From assembly GCF_900055185.1 (NCBI RefSeq), contig NZ_FIZX01000001.1, positions 1,798,001 through 1,862,000 on the forward strand: a DNA stretch of 64,000 nt. Reading direction: 5' to 3'. Under the pieces are notes generated by a model. That model was given only the letters and a program-made list of their open reading frames with translations. It was not told where the DNA came from and made no database searches. The DNA comes from Grimontia celer (GTDB taxonomy: Bacteria > Pseudomonadota > Gammaproteobacteria > Enterobacterales > Vibrionaceae). Position numbers and translations under genes: made by a program. Shown piece by piece: positions 30,180-39,454 of this stretch (its first letter is position 1; the number at the start of each line of letters is the position of its first letter).

Positions 30180-30275
30180 TTTTATCTCTTATTCGTTTCA
30201 TGAATATTTAATTCGAGACACAAGCAGCAAGTATTGGATGTGTCCAGTGAGATACGTACGCAAAAGGAACGAATA

Positions 30276-31259
30276 ATGAAACTAAAAACTCTTGGCCTGA
30301 TTATCCCGGCAATTTTGGCTTCAAACGCAGTAGTGGCTGCGGATGTATATACAAACGACACTTTGACTCTATCTGTTTCGGGGCATGTAAAAGCTAACAG
30401 CACTTCATCAAATGCTAAGAAAAATGGCGAGTCTACTCAGAAAAAAGAATTCCACGTTACATCAAGTGGTGAAGTTGCTTTTAGTGCGGCTTACCAATTG
30501 AATGACGACGTTAAACTGACAGGTTCTGCTTATATCAACGGCAGTGACGGTCTGGAAGGTTTTAAGCTATCGGGTTCACATACCAAGTATGGCGTGCTTT
30601 CTCTGGGTGATACCGGCAGCTCTTTCGGTGCACTGGAAAAAGCAAACGGCTTGGAAATCACCAATATCTACGCAGTTAGCCAAGGTGGTGTAGGTCAAAA
30701 TGGTGTTCGTTACACCAAGTCCGTCGGTGACTTCGATTTCTCTGCGAACTATGAAGCAAAAGAAAGCCAGGTAAACGACAATGGCGAGAAAGATCCTTCA
30801 AACTACGCAGCATCCGTTAACTACGGAGGAAGCAACTTCTCAGTTGCAGCAGTTTATGGTTCGGACGGTGACGATGCACAATCCTATGGTGTAGGAGCAG
30901 ACGTGACATTTGGATCTCTGAAGGTAGGTGCTGCCTACGTTGACTTCCAAAATGCGGGCTCTTTGACTGTTAACGCTGATGTTGATGCTATCGACCTGAA
31001 CACACCAAACAGCGGCGAAACTTACGCGCTGACTTCAATTTATACCCTCGATGATTTGGCGCTTTTTGCCACTTACCAGCATGCAAAAGGCAATGCGGTA
31101 GATAAAGCGTTCGATATCGACACTTACGCGACAGGCCTAACGTACAAGGTAAGCGATAACTTCACAACTTGGGCGAACTATCAGGTTGGTGAAGGTAAGG
31201 ATGGCACAGACCGTAAAGAGGGTGACGTCATTCGTTTGGGCGTGAAACTCACGTTCTAA
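30276..31259 (+). CDS. Gram-negative general porin (OmpU/OmpC-like)
   Basis: 327 aa from ATG 30276 (AAGGAACG upstream). Signal peptide MKLKTLGLIIPAILASNAVVAA; then an acidic, beta-strand-rich trimeric porin sequence with SGHVKANS near the start, a GLEGFKLSGSHTKYGVLSLGDTGSSFG loop-3-like region, and a C-terminal RLGVKLTF ending in Phe. Likely forms a diffusion pore in the outer membrane. Placement next to kdgR and the palindromes upstream suggest control by KdgR and possibly passage of uronate-type sugars; this is inference. It does not look like KdgM, which is smaller. Confidence 0.85.
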   Translation: MKLKTLGLIIPAILASNAVVAADVYTNDTLTLSVSGHVKANSTSSNAKKNGESTQKKEFHVTSSGEVAFSAAYQLNDDVKLTGSAYINGSDGLEGFKLSGSHTKYGVLSLGDTGSSFGALEKANGLEITNIYAVSQGGVGQNGVRYTKSVGDFDFSANYEAKESQVNDNGEKDPSNYAASVNYGGSNFSVAAVYGSDGDDAQSYGVGADVTFGSLKVGAAYVDFQNAGSLTVNADVDAIDLNTPNSGETYALTSIYTLDDLALFATYQHAKGNAVDKAFDIDTYATGLTYKVSDNFTTWANYQVGEGKDGTDRKEGDVIRLGVKLTF

Positions 31260-31328
31260 CGGATAACCGTGGGGCAGGCCGGCCCCACAATGCACTGCTA
31301 ATTTCTTTTTTATTTTTACGACTCCTTT

Positions 31329-31360
31329 GAGCTATCACCATGGTGATAGCTCCTTTTTTT
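31329..31360 (+). terminator. Strong terminator after porin
   Basis: GAGCTATCACCA and TGGTGATAGCTC (31329-31352) form a perfect 24-bp palindrome followed by CTTTTTTT. A second hairpin GTGGGGC/GCCCCAC (31269-31288) lies just after the porin stop. Confidence 0.88.
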
Positions 31361-31365
31361 GGTCG

Positions 31366-32151
31366 TCAGGCAGCAGCGCTTTGTTGATGAGGATAATCCT
31401 TACAACCCAGTTTTGATGAGATGGCTGCGGCTGCTTGATGCAAAGCCTCAACATATCGACCACAGGTTTCCTCTGAATAACGGATGCTTGGCATAGCAAC
31501 AGCAATGGCTGCTATCACTTTTTGGAACCTGTCGTAAACGGGCACTGCGACAGAGATAACCCCTGCCTCACTTTCTTCCCTGTCAAGCGCATACCCTTTC
31601 TTACGGGCAGCTTCGAGCTTAATTAACAATGTTGCGTAGTCAGTATTATCCCCGACTTCTGATACGTTCCAGACCTCTCGCAATTCCGCCTCAGATTTTT
31701 GAGCCAGAAGCACATTACCTATCGCCGTGCTGTGTAAAGCTTGCCGGCTACCGACACGAGCCTGAACACCGAGGCTATACGCTGCATCGAGTTTGTGGGC
31801 AAACACAAAGCTGGAGCCGTCAGGCACGCCGAGATGCACAGCCTCCCCTGACAGTGAAAACACCTTATTCATCTCAATATCGGCGATTGCTACCAAATCC
31901 AGATACTCGAGGGCAGAAGCACCCATTTCGAAGAGCTTTAAGGTCAGCGAGTAATGTTCTGAGTCCCCTTCTTGGGCAACAATGCCGAGTGTCTTCATGG
32001 TCTGAAGAAAACGGTAAACGGTACTCTTGGACATCATCAGCCGTTGCGCCAGTTCACTCACGCCAATGTCTTTTTGCGTACTCAATGCCTGCAAAATCGC
32101 AAAGGTCTTGAGTACCGAAGAGACTGACTCAGGCTGGTTGATCGCCGACAT
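31366..32151 (-). CDS. kdgR: IclR-family repressor KdgR
   Basis: 261 aa. The N-terminal winged helix (about residues 10-75) with MMSKSTVYRFLQTMKTLG is nearly identical to E. coli KdgR, and the ending KLGCKDYP parallels its QMGYHDYP. The C-terminal IclR effector domain contains STAIGNVLLA and ISVAVPVYDRF. KdgR represses pectin/uronate genes and responds to 2-keto-3-deoxygluconate. kdgK and eda lie 7 kb away in the same window, supporting the name. Confidence 0.9.
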   Translation of the reverse strand: MSAINQPESVSSVLKTFAILQALSTQKDIGVSELAQRLMMSKSTVYRFLQTMKTLGIVAQEGDSEHYSLTLKLFEMGASALEYLDLVAIADIEMNKVFSLSGEAVHLGVPDGSSFVFAHKLDAAYSLGVQARVGSRQALHSTAIGNVLLAQKSEAELREVWNVSEVGDNTDYATLLIKLEAARKKGYALDREESEAGVISVAVPVYDRFQKVIAAIAVAMPSIRYSEETCGRYVEALHQAAAAISSKLGCKDYPHQQSAAA

Positions 32152-32910
32152 AACACAGTTTCCTTTTACTTCTCATTAATGGGAAAGTACGTTCATTGTA
32201 TCCGACAAGGTTTGAGCTATTTTCGTTAATGACTCAAACGCAGCAAGCGAATGTCTATGCATTGTAAGTCGCTATGATAAAGAAGTTGAAACAGCGTTCC
32301 ATTGTAAAAACCTTCAATTTCCATCTGAGTTCACTCTTTTCGACATGACCTTCATTTTTATTGGCCCGCCGTAACTCGCGTCGCTGCACGTTTTTTGTTC
32401 CGACATCAGAAACAGCTATCGATTTTTTAGTTTGTCATGCCTATGTGAAAGATTACGAAATTAGAAGCAAAAAGGTTTATTCAAAACAGAATTTCAGCCT
32501 GAATGTTTAAATATAAATTCATCGCCACAATGAATGGATAAGAAAGTTACACCAACAGTGATTAGTGATTTGTATTAAATTGCCTTTGTCATTCAATTTT
32601 ACACTCTTTGGAAAGCAGCCTTATCGGGCTCGCATAAAGAAGATGTTATTTGCCTCAGCAAAGAACAGCCCCAAAAACCCTAAGAATTATGTGTGCCAAC
32701 TTCGAGCGCACCGACCTTAAAATCCCTCCATTCCATTTTTTGTGACTGAATTCCCATACTCAAAGATCAGAAAACTTGCCACGAAACAGAATGTTCAGAT
32801 AAGCGACAATCCTGACTCAGATATGACAAATCACCCTTCTCGCTTCGTTTTTTTCGGGATAAACTACACTCCTATTTTCAACGCTTTAACCACCCAGCAC
32901 GGAGCTCCAC
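32152..32910. other. 759-bp intergenic region upstream of kdgR
   Basis: AT-rich, no credible gene on either strand. It holds the kdgR promoter (minus) and that of the protease gene (plus). I saw no repeat or RNA signature; the open frame at 32742-33014 overlaps the protease start in another frame and is a shadow. Could hide a small RNA, but nothing in the sequence argues for it. Confidence 0.4.
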
Positions 32911-33672
32911 ATGCTAACTCGCAGCGGATTGCTGATTCTTTTCTCTGCTGTCCTCTCTGGCTGCAGCATTACATCTCAGGAACAGCACCAGCAAACCCTG
33001 AATGCAATCAGTAACATAGAGACCAACATTCAGAGTGACTACTCGTCGCTAAACCAAAGTGTTCAAACACAGCAAGAACAAATCGCAACCCTTGAACAAC
33101 AGGTTGCTGATATGTCTGACACACTCAAAATCATGCGTCAGAATCAGGCCCGCGAAGCAGCGAACCGATCAGAGCCACAGGTGGTCTACGTCGAAAAAGA
33201 AGTACCTGTGCCGCAAAAATCAGATAAAGCTGTGCTTGGTGAGCAAGAGTGGGTATGGATTGATGCTGCAGGCTCCAACTACAAAGCCCGCGTAGATACC
33301 GGTGCTACCACTTCTTCATTGAACGCTACTGATATTCAGGAATTCGAACGCGACGGAAAAACTTGGGTACGCTTTAACCTTGCCCATACCCAGAATGGCG
33401 AGGATGAATCTGAGCCGTTAGCGACTATTGAAGCACCGGTGACCCGCTGGGTGAAGATCCGTCAAGCTTCCACTGAAGGTCTTGAGCGTCGTCCGGTTGT
33501 AGAACTGCGCGTTAGATTAGGTGAATTGCATGAAAAAACGCAGTTTACACTGGCTGACCGTTCACACATGGAATTCCCGGTTCTTCTGGGTCGTGAATTC
33601 TTTAAAGACATTGCCGTTGTTGACGTCTCTCAGTCTTACATCCATCCAAAGTTTGTTGCCGAAAAGAAATAG
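32911..33672 (+). CDS. Retropepsin-like aspartic protease (RimB/Zn_protease family) lipoprotein
   Basis: 253 aa, ATG 32911 with GGAG six nt upstream. Signal with lipobox LSGC (MLTRSGLLILFSAVLSGC), a coiled coil at about residues 30-85 (QTQQEQIATLEQQVADM), then a PF05618-type domain from about residue 110: VWIDAAGSNYKARVDTGATTSSLNA contains the catalytic DTG, and MEFPVLLGREFF is the second signature. First of a tight three-gene set with the transglutaminase-like and ATP-grasp genes (41 and 3 bp spacing). Confidence 0.85.
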   Translation: MLTRSGLLILFSAVLSGCSITSQEQHQQTLNAISNIETNIQSDYSSLNQSVQTQQEQIATLEQQVADMSDTLKIMRQNQAREAANRSEPQVVYVEKEVPVPQKSDKAVLGEQEWVWIDAAGSNYKARVDTGATTSSLNATDIQEFERDGKTWVRFNLAHTQNGEDESEPLATIEAPVTRWVKIRQASTEGLERRPVVELRVRLGELHEKTQFTLADRSHMEFPVLLGREFFKDIAVVDVSQSYIHPKFVAEKK

Positions 33673-33713
33673 CGCACTGAACTACCAACCACAGTGCCAA
33701 TAACGAGGAAAGA

Positions 33714-35219
33714 ATGACTTCACGCGTTCCTTTTTATTTACTCATTAGCCTGCTGATCATTGTCGGCATGAGCATGAGTATCTACCGCCATAACGTCTAC
33801 GGTGTGCCGTGGACAGCGGGACAAAAACACCAAGTGTGGGAAGTGGAAGCCCGCGTTGAATTCCAAGCCAAAGGCGAGCCAGTCAAAGTGTCACTGGCTA
33901 CACCGGATACTCAGGAAGGCTTTACACTCATCAATGAAAATACCAGCTCTCCAGGCTACGGATTTGCATTGATCAACACCGAAGATGGCCGCCGAGCAGA
34001 GTGGAGTAAGCGCGAAGAAAACGGCCAACAAATCCTCTATTTCAAAAACCAAATGCTGGTTGATGAAAACGCCAACTATCCTATCGAGCCGCCTCTCGGC
34101 AATGTCACACCTGCAGTGCTTGATGGCCCTATAAAAACGGCGGCAGATGCTCTTCTCGAACAAGCAAGACAACGCTCCGCGGACAATGTGACGTTGGCAC
34201 GTGAGCTCATCAAACAATTCAACGACAAAGAAAGCCAGAATGCTGCCCTTCTTACCAAAGAGATGAGTAAAGCTCAGGCCATTGTCGCGATACTTTCCTT
34301 AGAAGGCATCCATGCTCGCGTTGTCGGGGCGTTGCAACTGGAAGACGGACGCCGCCGCCAAAACATCATTCCAATGGTCGAAGTGTGGGATAACGAAGAA
34401 TGGCAACTGTTTAACCTTGATACCGGCGTGCAAGATACCTTTGAAAATCTTCTGATTTGGAATGAAAAAGGTACACCGTTACTAGAAGTGATGGGTGGCA
34501 CCAACAGTCAGGTCAGCTTCTCCATCATCGCCCAGGACATAAGCCCTCAACAGGCGACTGATGAAAAGATCCAAGCAGAAAGCTTACTGAATTTCTCTAT
34601 CCACAGCCTGCCAATCGAAGAACAGGCAATGTTCAAAACCATCATGCTGATCCCAATTGGTGCGCTGATTGTGGTGCTGTTGCGTGTACTGGTCGGCCTC
34701 AAAACCTCCGGTACCTTCATGCCAGTGCTGATCGCTGTTGCTTTTGTTCAGACGCAATTGGTTCCGGGGTTGGTTGGTTTCCTGCTAATTGTCGGTACAG
34801 GTCTAATTATCCGAAGTTACCTTTCGCGGCTTAACTTGCTGCTTGTGGCGAGGATATCTGCCGTGATTATCACGGTAATCATGATTATCTCTGTCTTTAC
34901 GGTCGTCGCGTTCAAGATTGGATTGGTTGAAGGTCTGACGATCACTTTCTTCCCAATGATTATCCTTTCCTGGACCATCGAGCGTATGTCGATTCTTTGG
35001 GAAGAGGAAGGCGCGAAGCAAGTGCTTATTCAAGGTGGTGGCTCACTGTTGACCGCAGTGTTGGTTTACCTTGCGATGACCAATGACTTCGTGCGCCATC
35101 TTACCTTTAACTTCGTTGGCATTCAGTTGGTTATTCTTGCGCTTATCCTGATGCTGGGTAACTACACTGGCTACCGCCTGAGCGAATTGAAGCGATTCAA
35201 GCCACTGGTAAAGGATTAA
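33714..35219 (+). CDS. Inactive transglutaminase domain fused to 7 TM helices
   Basis: 501 aa. TM1 at about residues 5-22, a periplasmic part (about 40-300) with an inactive transglutaminase-like fold (EVEARVEFQAKGEPVKV; the NVTLARELIKQFN segment and LLTKEMSKAQAIVAIL), then about seven TM helices from residue 305 to 490. This architecture is a named family (7TM_transglut-type) of unknown function that occurs with the protease and ATP-grasp genes on either side. The classical Cys-His-Asp triad is not evident, in line with the family name. Confidence 0.85.
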   Translation: MTSRVPFYLLISLLIIVGMSMSIYRHNVYGVPWTAGQKHQVWEVEARVEFQAKGEPVKVSLATPDTQEGFTLINENTSSPGYGFALINTEDGRRAEWSKREENGQQILYFKNQMLVDENANYPIEPPLGNVTPAVLDGPIKTAADALLEQARQRSADNVTLARELIKQFNDKESQNAALLTKEMSKAQAIVAILSLEGIHARVVGALQLEDGRRRQNIIPMVEVWDNEEWQLFNLDTGVQDTFENLLIWNEKGTPLLEVMGGTNSQVSFSIIAQDISPQQATDEKIQAESLLNFSIHSLPIEEQAMFKTIMLIPIGALIVVLLRVLVGLKTSGTFMPVLIAVAFVQTQLVPGLVGFLLIVGTGLIIRSYLSRLNLLLVARISAVIITVIMIISVFTVVAFKIGLVEGLTITFFPMIILSWTIERMSILWEEEGAKQVLIQGGGSLLTAVLVYLAMTNDFVRHLTFNFVGIQLVILALILMLGNYTGYRLSELKRFKPLVKD

Positions 35220-35222
35220 GGC

Positions 35223-36206
35223 ATGCTGGATTTCCTAAAGAAATACACATCGCCTTTTAAGCTGCACAGTGCAGGCATCATGGGAATGAACCGCCGGAAT
35301 ATCAGCTATATCGGCCGATACAACAAGCGTAGTCTTTTCCCTCTGGTGGATAACAAGCTTAAAACCAAGCAAATTGCTCAGCGTGCGGGAGCCACGGTTC
35401 CAGAACTGATTGGCGTCATCAGTGAGCAGCACGACGTGCCAACCATTCATGAGATGGTAAAAGACTGGCCGGGCTTTGTCATAAAGCCTGCTCAGGGCTC
35501 GGGTGGTAAAGGTATTCTGGTGGTGACCTCAAACAAAGATGGCGTCTACAAAAAACCATCTGGCTCTGAGGTCAGCAAAGAAGAAGTGGAACGCCACATC
35601 ACCAACACTTTGGCGGGTTTATTCTCGCTGGGTGGTAAGAACGATGTCGCTGTCGTAGAAAACCTTATCCAGTTCGATGACGTGTTTGATGGCTTCAGCT
35701 ATGAAGGTGTACCAGATATCCGCGTTATCGTGTTTAAAGGTTACCCTGTGATGGCGATGATGCGTCTTTCTACTGCCGCTTCCGATGGTAAAGCGAACCT
35801 TCACCAAGGTGCGGTGGGTGTCGGTATTGATATCGCCACGGGTAAAGCGTTGCGTGCTGTGCAGTTTAACCGCCCTATTGAGCATCACCCTGACACAGGC
35901 CGTCTGCTTAGTGAGCTCCATGTTCCGCACTGGGAGCTACTGCTAACTCTCGCTGCAAGCGCATGGGAGATGACAGGCCTTGGCTATCTCGGCACAGATA
36001 TGGTGCTCGACAAAGAAAAAGGCCCAATGGTGCTGGAACTCAACGCCCGTCCTGGTCTGGCGATTCAAATTGCTAACGGTTGTGGACTGCTACCAAGACT
36101 TCGTCATATCGAGGCAATGGGAGAAACTGCTCACCTCACGACACCGGAAGAGCGTGTGGCTTATGCTGCCAAGAATTTCTGCGGCACCCATACGCCAGGA
36201 CATTAA
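35223..36206 (+). CDS. Alpha-L-glutamate ligase-like ATP-grasp protein (RimK-related)
   Basis: 327 aa, three bp after the 7TM gene. ATP-grasp features: KTKQIAQRAGATVPELIG, FVIKPAQGSGGKGILVV (nucleotide loop), PDIRVIVFKGYPVMAMMRLST, LGTDMVLDKEKGPMVLELNARPGLAIQIAN (metal-binding ELNARPG). It matches the RimK-related ligase subgroup that always travels with the 7TM/transglutaminase protein. Such enzymes join an amino acid to a carboxylate; the substrate of this one is not known. Cytoplasmic, while its partners are envelope proteins. Confidence 0.88.
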   Translation: MLDFLKKYTSPFKLHSAGIMGMNRRNISYIGRYNKRSLFPLVDNKLKTKQIAQRAGATVPELIGVISEQHDVPTIHEMVKDWPGFVIKPAQGSGGKGILVVTSNKDGVYKKPSGSEVSKEEVERHITNTLAGLFSLGGKNDVAVVENLIQFDDVFDGFSYEGVPDIRVIVFKGYPVMAMMRLSTAASDGKANLHQGAVGVGIDIATGKALRAVQFNRPIEHHPDTGRLLSELHVPHWELLLTLAASAWEMTGLGYLGTDMVLDKEKGPMVLELNARPGLAIQIANGCGLLPRLRHIEAMGETAHLTTPEERVAYAAKNFCGTHTPGH

Positions 36207-36328
36207 GTTCAAACAGGATACGTCACTCGGGCTTCGGCCCGATTTTTGTTTCAGACAACGACTCCCCCTTTCCCATTCCCATCTAGTTTCAGTAAGCTAG
36301 GGTGATTGACCCTATAGGAACACTGAGA

Positions 36329-37489
36329 ATGGACGCATCAACCCACCAATTTGATTTTGATAAAGAAGTCGACCGCACAAAAAGCCATAGCGACAAATGG
36401 GACAAATATAAAGGTCAGGACATCCTGCCAATGTGGGTTGCTGACAGTGATTTCCAATCCCCACCAGCGGTAATAGAAGCACTGCAGGAGCGCGTATCAC
36501 ATGGTGTTTTCGGCTATACCCATGCGTCAGAAACCCTGACGGATATTTTCGTCAAGCGCATGAAAACCAAATACAACTGGGATATTCAGCCTGAGTGGGT
36601 AGTCTATCTTCCGGGCTTAGTATGCGGACTTAACATCGCCGCCCGTGCTTTAACGGATGAAGGCCAAACCATTGTTAGTCCTAGCCCAATCTACCCGCCT
36701 TTTATTTCTTCTGCCAAGTTTGCTGAACGCCCTTTAGTGAAAGCCCCAGTGAAGCTAGCAGAAGGACGCTGGATGCCGGATTTGGAAGAAGCTGAAGAGC
36801 AACTCTCTGGTAAAGGCGGTTTACTGCAAATGTGTAACCCGCTGAACCCGGGTGGGACGGTTTATACCCGCGAGGAATTGGAAGCGACGCTCGCTTTTGC
36901 GGAAAAACATGACTTGTTTGTATGTTCAGACGAGATCCATTGCGACTTGATTCTGGACGGTGAAAAGCAACATATTCCATTCGCAAGCATCAGTGAAAGT
37001 GCCGAACAGCGCAGCGTGACACTCATGGCACCGAGCAAAACATTCAACATCGCTGGGCTTGGTGCGTCAATTGCCATTATTCCGAATGCAAAGCTTCGCC
37101 AGCGATTTAGTAAGATTAAGCGTGGAATCGTACCCGGTGTTAACGTGCTGGCTTTCACCGCTGCCAAAGCAGCTTATCAACATGGCGAAGCTTGGCTGCA
37201 AGAGCAACTTTGCTATCTCGCAGGCCACCGCGATTACCTGATGCAGGAAATCAACGCCCTGCCCAGCATGAAGCTGGAACACATCGAAGCCACTTACCTT
37301 GCTTGGATTGATTGCAGTGACTTGCCTGTCGACAATCCGCATCGATTCTTTGAAAAGGCTGGCGTGGGTCTTTCACCTGGGCTGGATTTTGGTAACCGCA
37401 AGTTCGTCAGACTGAATTTTGGGTGTACCCGTAAAACGCTGGAAGAAGCAGTGCGTAGAATGAAAGCTGCCGTCAGCTCGTTGGCTTAA
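36329..37489 (+). CDS. MalY/PatB-family PLP-dependent C-S lyase
   Basis: 386 aa from ATG 36329 (GTG at 36302 is less likely). Fold-type I PLP enzyme: LPMWVADSDFQSPPAVIEAL start, CNPLNPGG cofactor region, VCSDEIHCDLIL, and the PLP lysine in TLMAPSKTFNIAGLGAS. It ends with FVRLNFGCTRKTLEEAVRRM. Members cleave cystathionine or cysteine conjugates (beta-elimination); some act as aminotransferases. Single gene with its own terminator. Confidence 0.88.
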   Translation: MDASTHQFDFDKEVDRTKSHSDKWDKYKGQDILPMWVADSDFQSPPAVIEALQERVSHGVFGYTHASETLTDIFVKRMKTKYNWDIQPEWVVYLPGLVCGLNIAARALTDEGQTIVSPSPIYPPFISSAKFAERPLVKAPVKLAEGRWMPDLEEAEEQLSGKGGLLQMCNPLNPGGTVYTREELEATLAFAEKHDLFVCSDEIHCDLILDGEKQHIPFASISESAEQRSVTLMAPSKTFNIAGLGASIAIIPNAKLRQRFSKIKRGIVPGVNVLAFTAAKAAYQHGEAWLQEQLCYLAGHRDYLMQEINALPSMKLEHIEATYLAWIDCSDLPVDNPHRFFEKAGVGLSPGLDFGNRKFVRLNFGCTRKTLEEAVRRMKAAVSSLA

Positions 37490-37506
37490 CCGGCTTTAGA
37501 CCAAAG

Positions 37507-37534
37507 AAAAACAGCGCCAAAAGGCGCTGTTTTT
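37507..37534. terminator. Bidirectional terminator
   Basis: AAAAACAGCGCC (37507-37518) pairs with GGCGCTGTTTTT (37523-37534) around AAAA, between the converging C-S lyase and cytochrome c' genes. Confidence 0.9.
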
Positions 37535-37553
37535 GTCTGTTCGTTATACCTGA

Positions 37554-38009
37554 TTAACGCTTGGTACGAAAACCTCGGTGACACGCTTTACAGGAGCGGT
37601 CGGCACTTTTGATTGCCGCTTCCAGCGCATCATCATCTTGCGCGACGGCCGCATCAGCCATGGAAACAAAGCTGGTTTGGAGGCCATCAAGACCAGATTC
37701 AAACTTATCCCACTTAGTCCAAACTGCTGGTTTACTGCGGCTGTCAAAGCTACTGCCTTCAGGGAACATCCCTTTCAGCGCACCGACTGTGTCGGCGTTT
37801 TTGATTGCCAGATTACGGATGGTCTCCCAATCCGAGTCACTGCCATCTTCGGCTTTCTTCAAGCTTTTGAATGTGTCTGCAATAGAGAGGAAGTTTTGCT
37901 GGCGATTATCAATCACTTCAGAAAAATCCTGCGCCATCGCTGAACCAGACACCATCAGCAGAGCACTGACCAACCCGATTGCTTTACTTCTTGTTGCAAT
38001 TCTTTTCAC
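37554..38009 (-). CDS. Cytochrome c'
   Basis: 151 aa. Signal peptide ending GSAMAQ, four-helix-bundle protein with the haem attachment motif CKACH near the C-terminus (SADRSCKACHRGFRTKR), typical of class II cytochrome c. Such proteins bind NO and can protect against nitrosative stress. Divergent from a cytochrome b561 with 150 bp between starts; in related genomes the two are often together, so they may form a redox pair. Confidence 0.9.
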   Translation of the reverse strand: MKRIATRSKAIGLVSALLMVSGSAMAQDFSEVIDNRQQNFLSIADTFKSLKKAEDGSDSDWETIRNLAIKNADTVGALKGMFPEGSSFDSRSKPAVWTKWDKFESGLDGLQTSFVSMADAAVAQDDDALEAAIKSADRSCKACHRGFRTKR

Positions 38010-38159
38010 GACTTTATCCCTGTAATGCTGTTGAATCGACGAATAACATCATAAAACCTAACAATTTTATGGATATTTCCGTTAAAACTCGACAGAAAAA
38101 TTGTAACGTTTCGCGTTAAACTCCAAGCCTACATTTTCTGGGAAAATCAGGAACAAATC

Positions 38160-38774
38160 ATGAAGATATGGGACGCACCGACCCGCATTTATCATTGGCT
38201 ACAAGCTGTATTGTTTACGGCGATGTGTGTGACCGGATTTCTTCAAGAAGGTCCGCACCTGACCATTGGCCTCGCGCTCGCTGCTTTGCTGGTTTGGCGA
38301 ATCCTATGGGGCCTAGTTGGTAGCAAGACCAGCCGATTTCTGCATTTTGTGAAATCACCGCGTTCAGCCGTGAACTACCTCCTCGGTAAAGAGAAGCATC
38401 ACGGTGTCGGCCATAACCCTGCCGGCGGACTGATGGTTATTCTCATGCTGTCATTGCTCGTATTTCAGTGTTTTATCGGGATGGCCCAAGCTGGGTATTT
38501 TGACGATTACATCAGCGACGAAAGCTGGCTGTATGACATCGATCTTCTGGCTGCTCTACACCTTTATGGCGCGTATTTGTTGATGGGATTAGTTGGTGTG
38601 CACCTAGCAGCAATAGCCATTTACAGCGCAAAAGGAAAATCATTGGTGAAAGCGATGATTACGGGACGGCAAGCGCAATTGCAACCCACTTCCCTGTTCT
38701 TCCGGTCGAACAAGCGGGCGGGAGCGATACTGCTCGGGATAGGTGGATTTCTCACTTACTTCGTTTCTGGTTGA
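38160..38774 (+). CDS. Cytochrome b561-type membrane haem protein
   Basis: 204 aa with four TM helices (about residues 12-32, 36-55, 94-112 and 139-162) plus a fifth short one at the end. Haem-ligand histidines are visible at TRIYHWLQ, ALHLYGAYL and GVHLAAIAIY. The start MKIWDAPTRIYHW is characteristic for b561-type proteins that accept electrons from quinol and pass them to a c-type cytochrome. Terminator just downstream. Confidence 0.88.
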   Translation: MKIWDAPTRIYHWLQAVLFTAMCVTGFLQEGPHLTIGLALAALLVWRILWGLVGSKTSRFLHFVKSPRSAVNYLLGKEKHHGVGHNPAGGLMVILMLSLLVFQCFIGMAQAGYFDDYISDESWLYDIDLLAALHLYGAYLLMGLVGVHLAAIAIYSAKGKSLVKAMITGRQAQLQPTSLFFRSNKRAGAILLGIGGFLTYFVSG

Positions 38775-38780
38775 TACAAA

Positions 38781-38803
38781 AACAGCGCCCCGCAGGCGCT
38801 GTT
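38781..38803. terminator. Terminator between cytochrome b561 and eda
   Basis: AACAGCGCC (38781-38789) pairs with GGCGCTGTT (38795-38803); CTTTATT follows on the plus strand and TTTTGTATC on the minus strand. Confidence 0.8.
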
Positions 38804-38821
38804 CTTTATTCAATTTAATTG

Positions 38822-39445
38822 TTAAGCAATGATGCCAGCCACTTCCCGAACCAGTACGGCCAGTTCATCCCAGCGAGCCTCATCAATCAGGTTGTTTGGC
38901 ACCATCCAGGTTCCGCCACAAGCAATCACAGAAGATACCGCTAAGTAGTCCTTCACATTCTTGGGGCTAACGCCGCCAGTCGGCATAAACTTCACTGGAT
39001 ACACTGCTGACATGGCTTTCAGCATGGCAACACCGCCAGAGGCTTCAGCAGGGAAGAATTTCAAGGTTTTTAGACCCATTTCCATCGCCTGTTCAACCAG
39101 ACTTGGATTGTTCACACCCGGTACAATCGCCATACCTTTTTCCTGACAGTACTTCACCGTAGTGGGGTTGAAACCCGGACTCACGACAAAATCAACACCC
39201 GCTTCGATAGCAGCATCGACTTGTTCTTTATTGAGCACGGTACCTGCACCAATCAGCATGTCAGGAAAGGCATCTCTCATGTTGCGTATGGCCTGTGCCG
39301 CCTGCTCGGTGCGGAAAGTTACTTCTGCGCACGGCAACCCGTTTTCAATCAACACTTCTGCCAGCTTCGCTGCTTTTGATGCATCGCTGATAGCAATTAC
39401 TGGCACCACTTTGATGGCATCAAGTTTCTTTTCAATCTCAGTCAT
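38822..39445 (-). CDS. eda: KDPG aldolase (2-dehydro-3-deoxy-phosphogluconate aldolase)
   Basis: Splits KDPG into pyruvate and glyceraldehyde 3-phosphate, the last step of the Entner-Doudoroff and uronate routes. 207 aa. Conserved parts: VPVIAISDASKAAKLAEVLI, CAEVTFRTEQA, GAGTVLNKEQV, VSPGFNPTTVKYC, the Schiff-base Lys in TLKFFPAEASGGVAMLKA, and FMPTGGVSPKN. Nine bp after kdgK: a kdgK-eda operon. Confidence 0.95.
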   Translation of the reverse strand: MTEIEKKLDAIKVVPVIAISDASKAAKLAEVLIENGLPCAEVTFRTEQAAQAIRNMRDAFPDMLIGAGTVLNKEQVDAAIEAGVDFVVSPGFNPTTVKYCQEKGMAIVPGVNNPSLVEQAMEMGLKTLKFFPAEASGGVAMLKAMSAVYPVKFMPTGGVSPKNVKDYLAVSSVIACGGTWMVPNNLIDEARWDELAVLVREVAGIIA

Positions 39446-39454
39446 CGTTCTACC

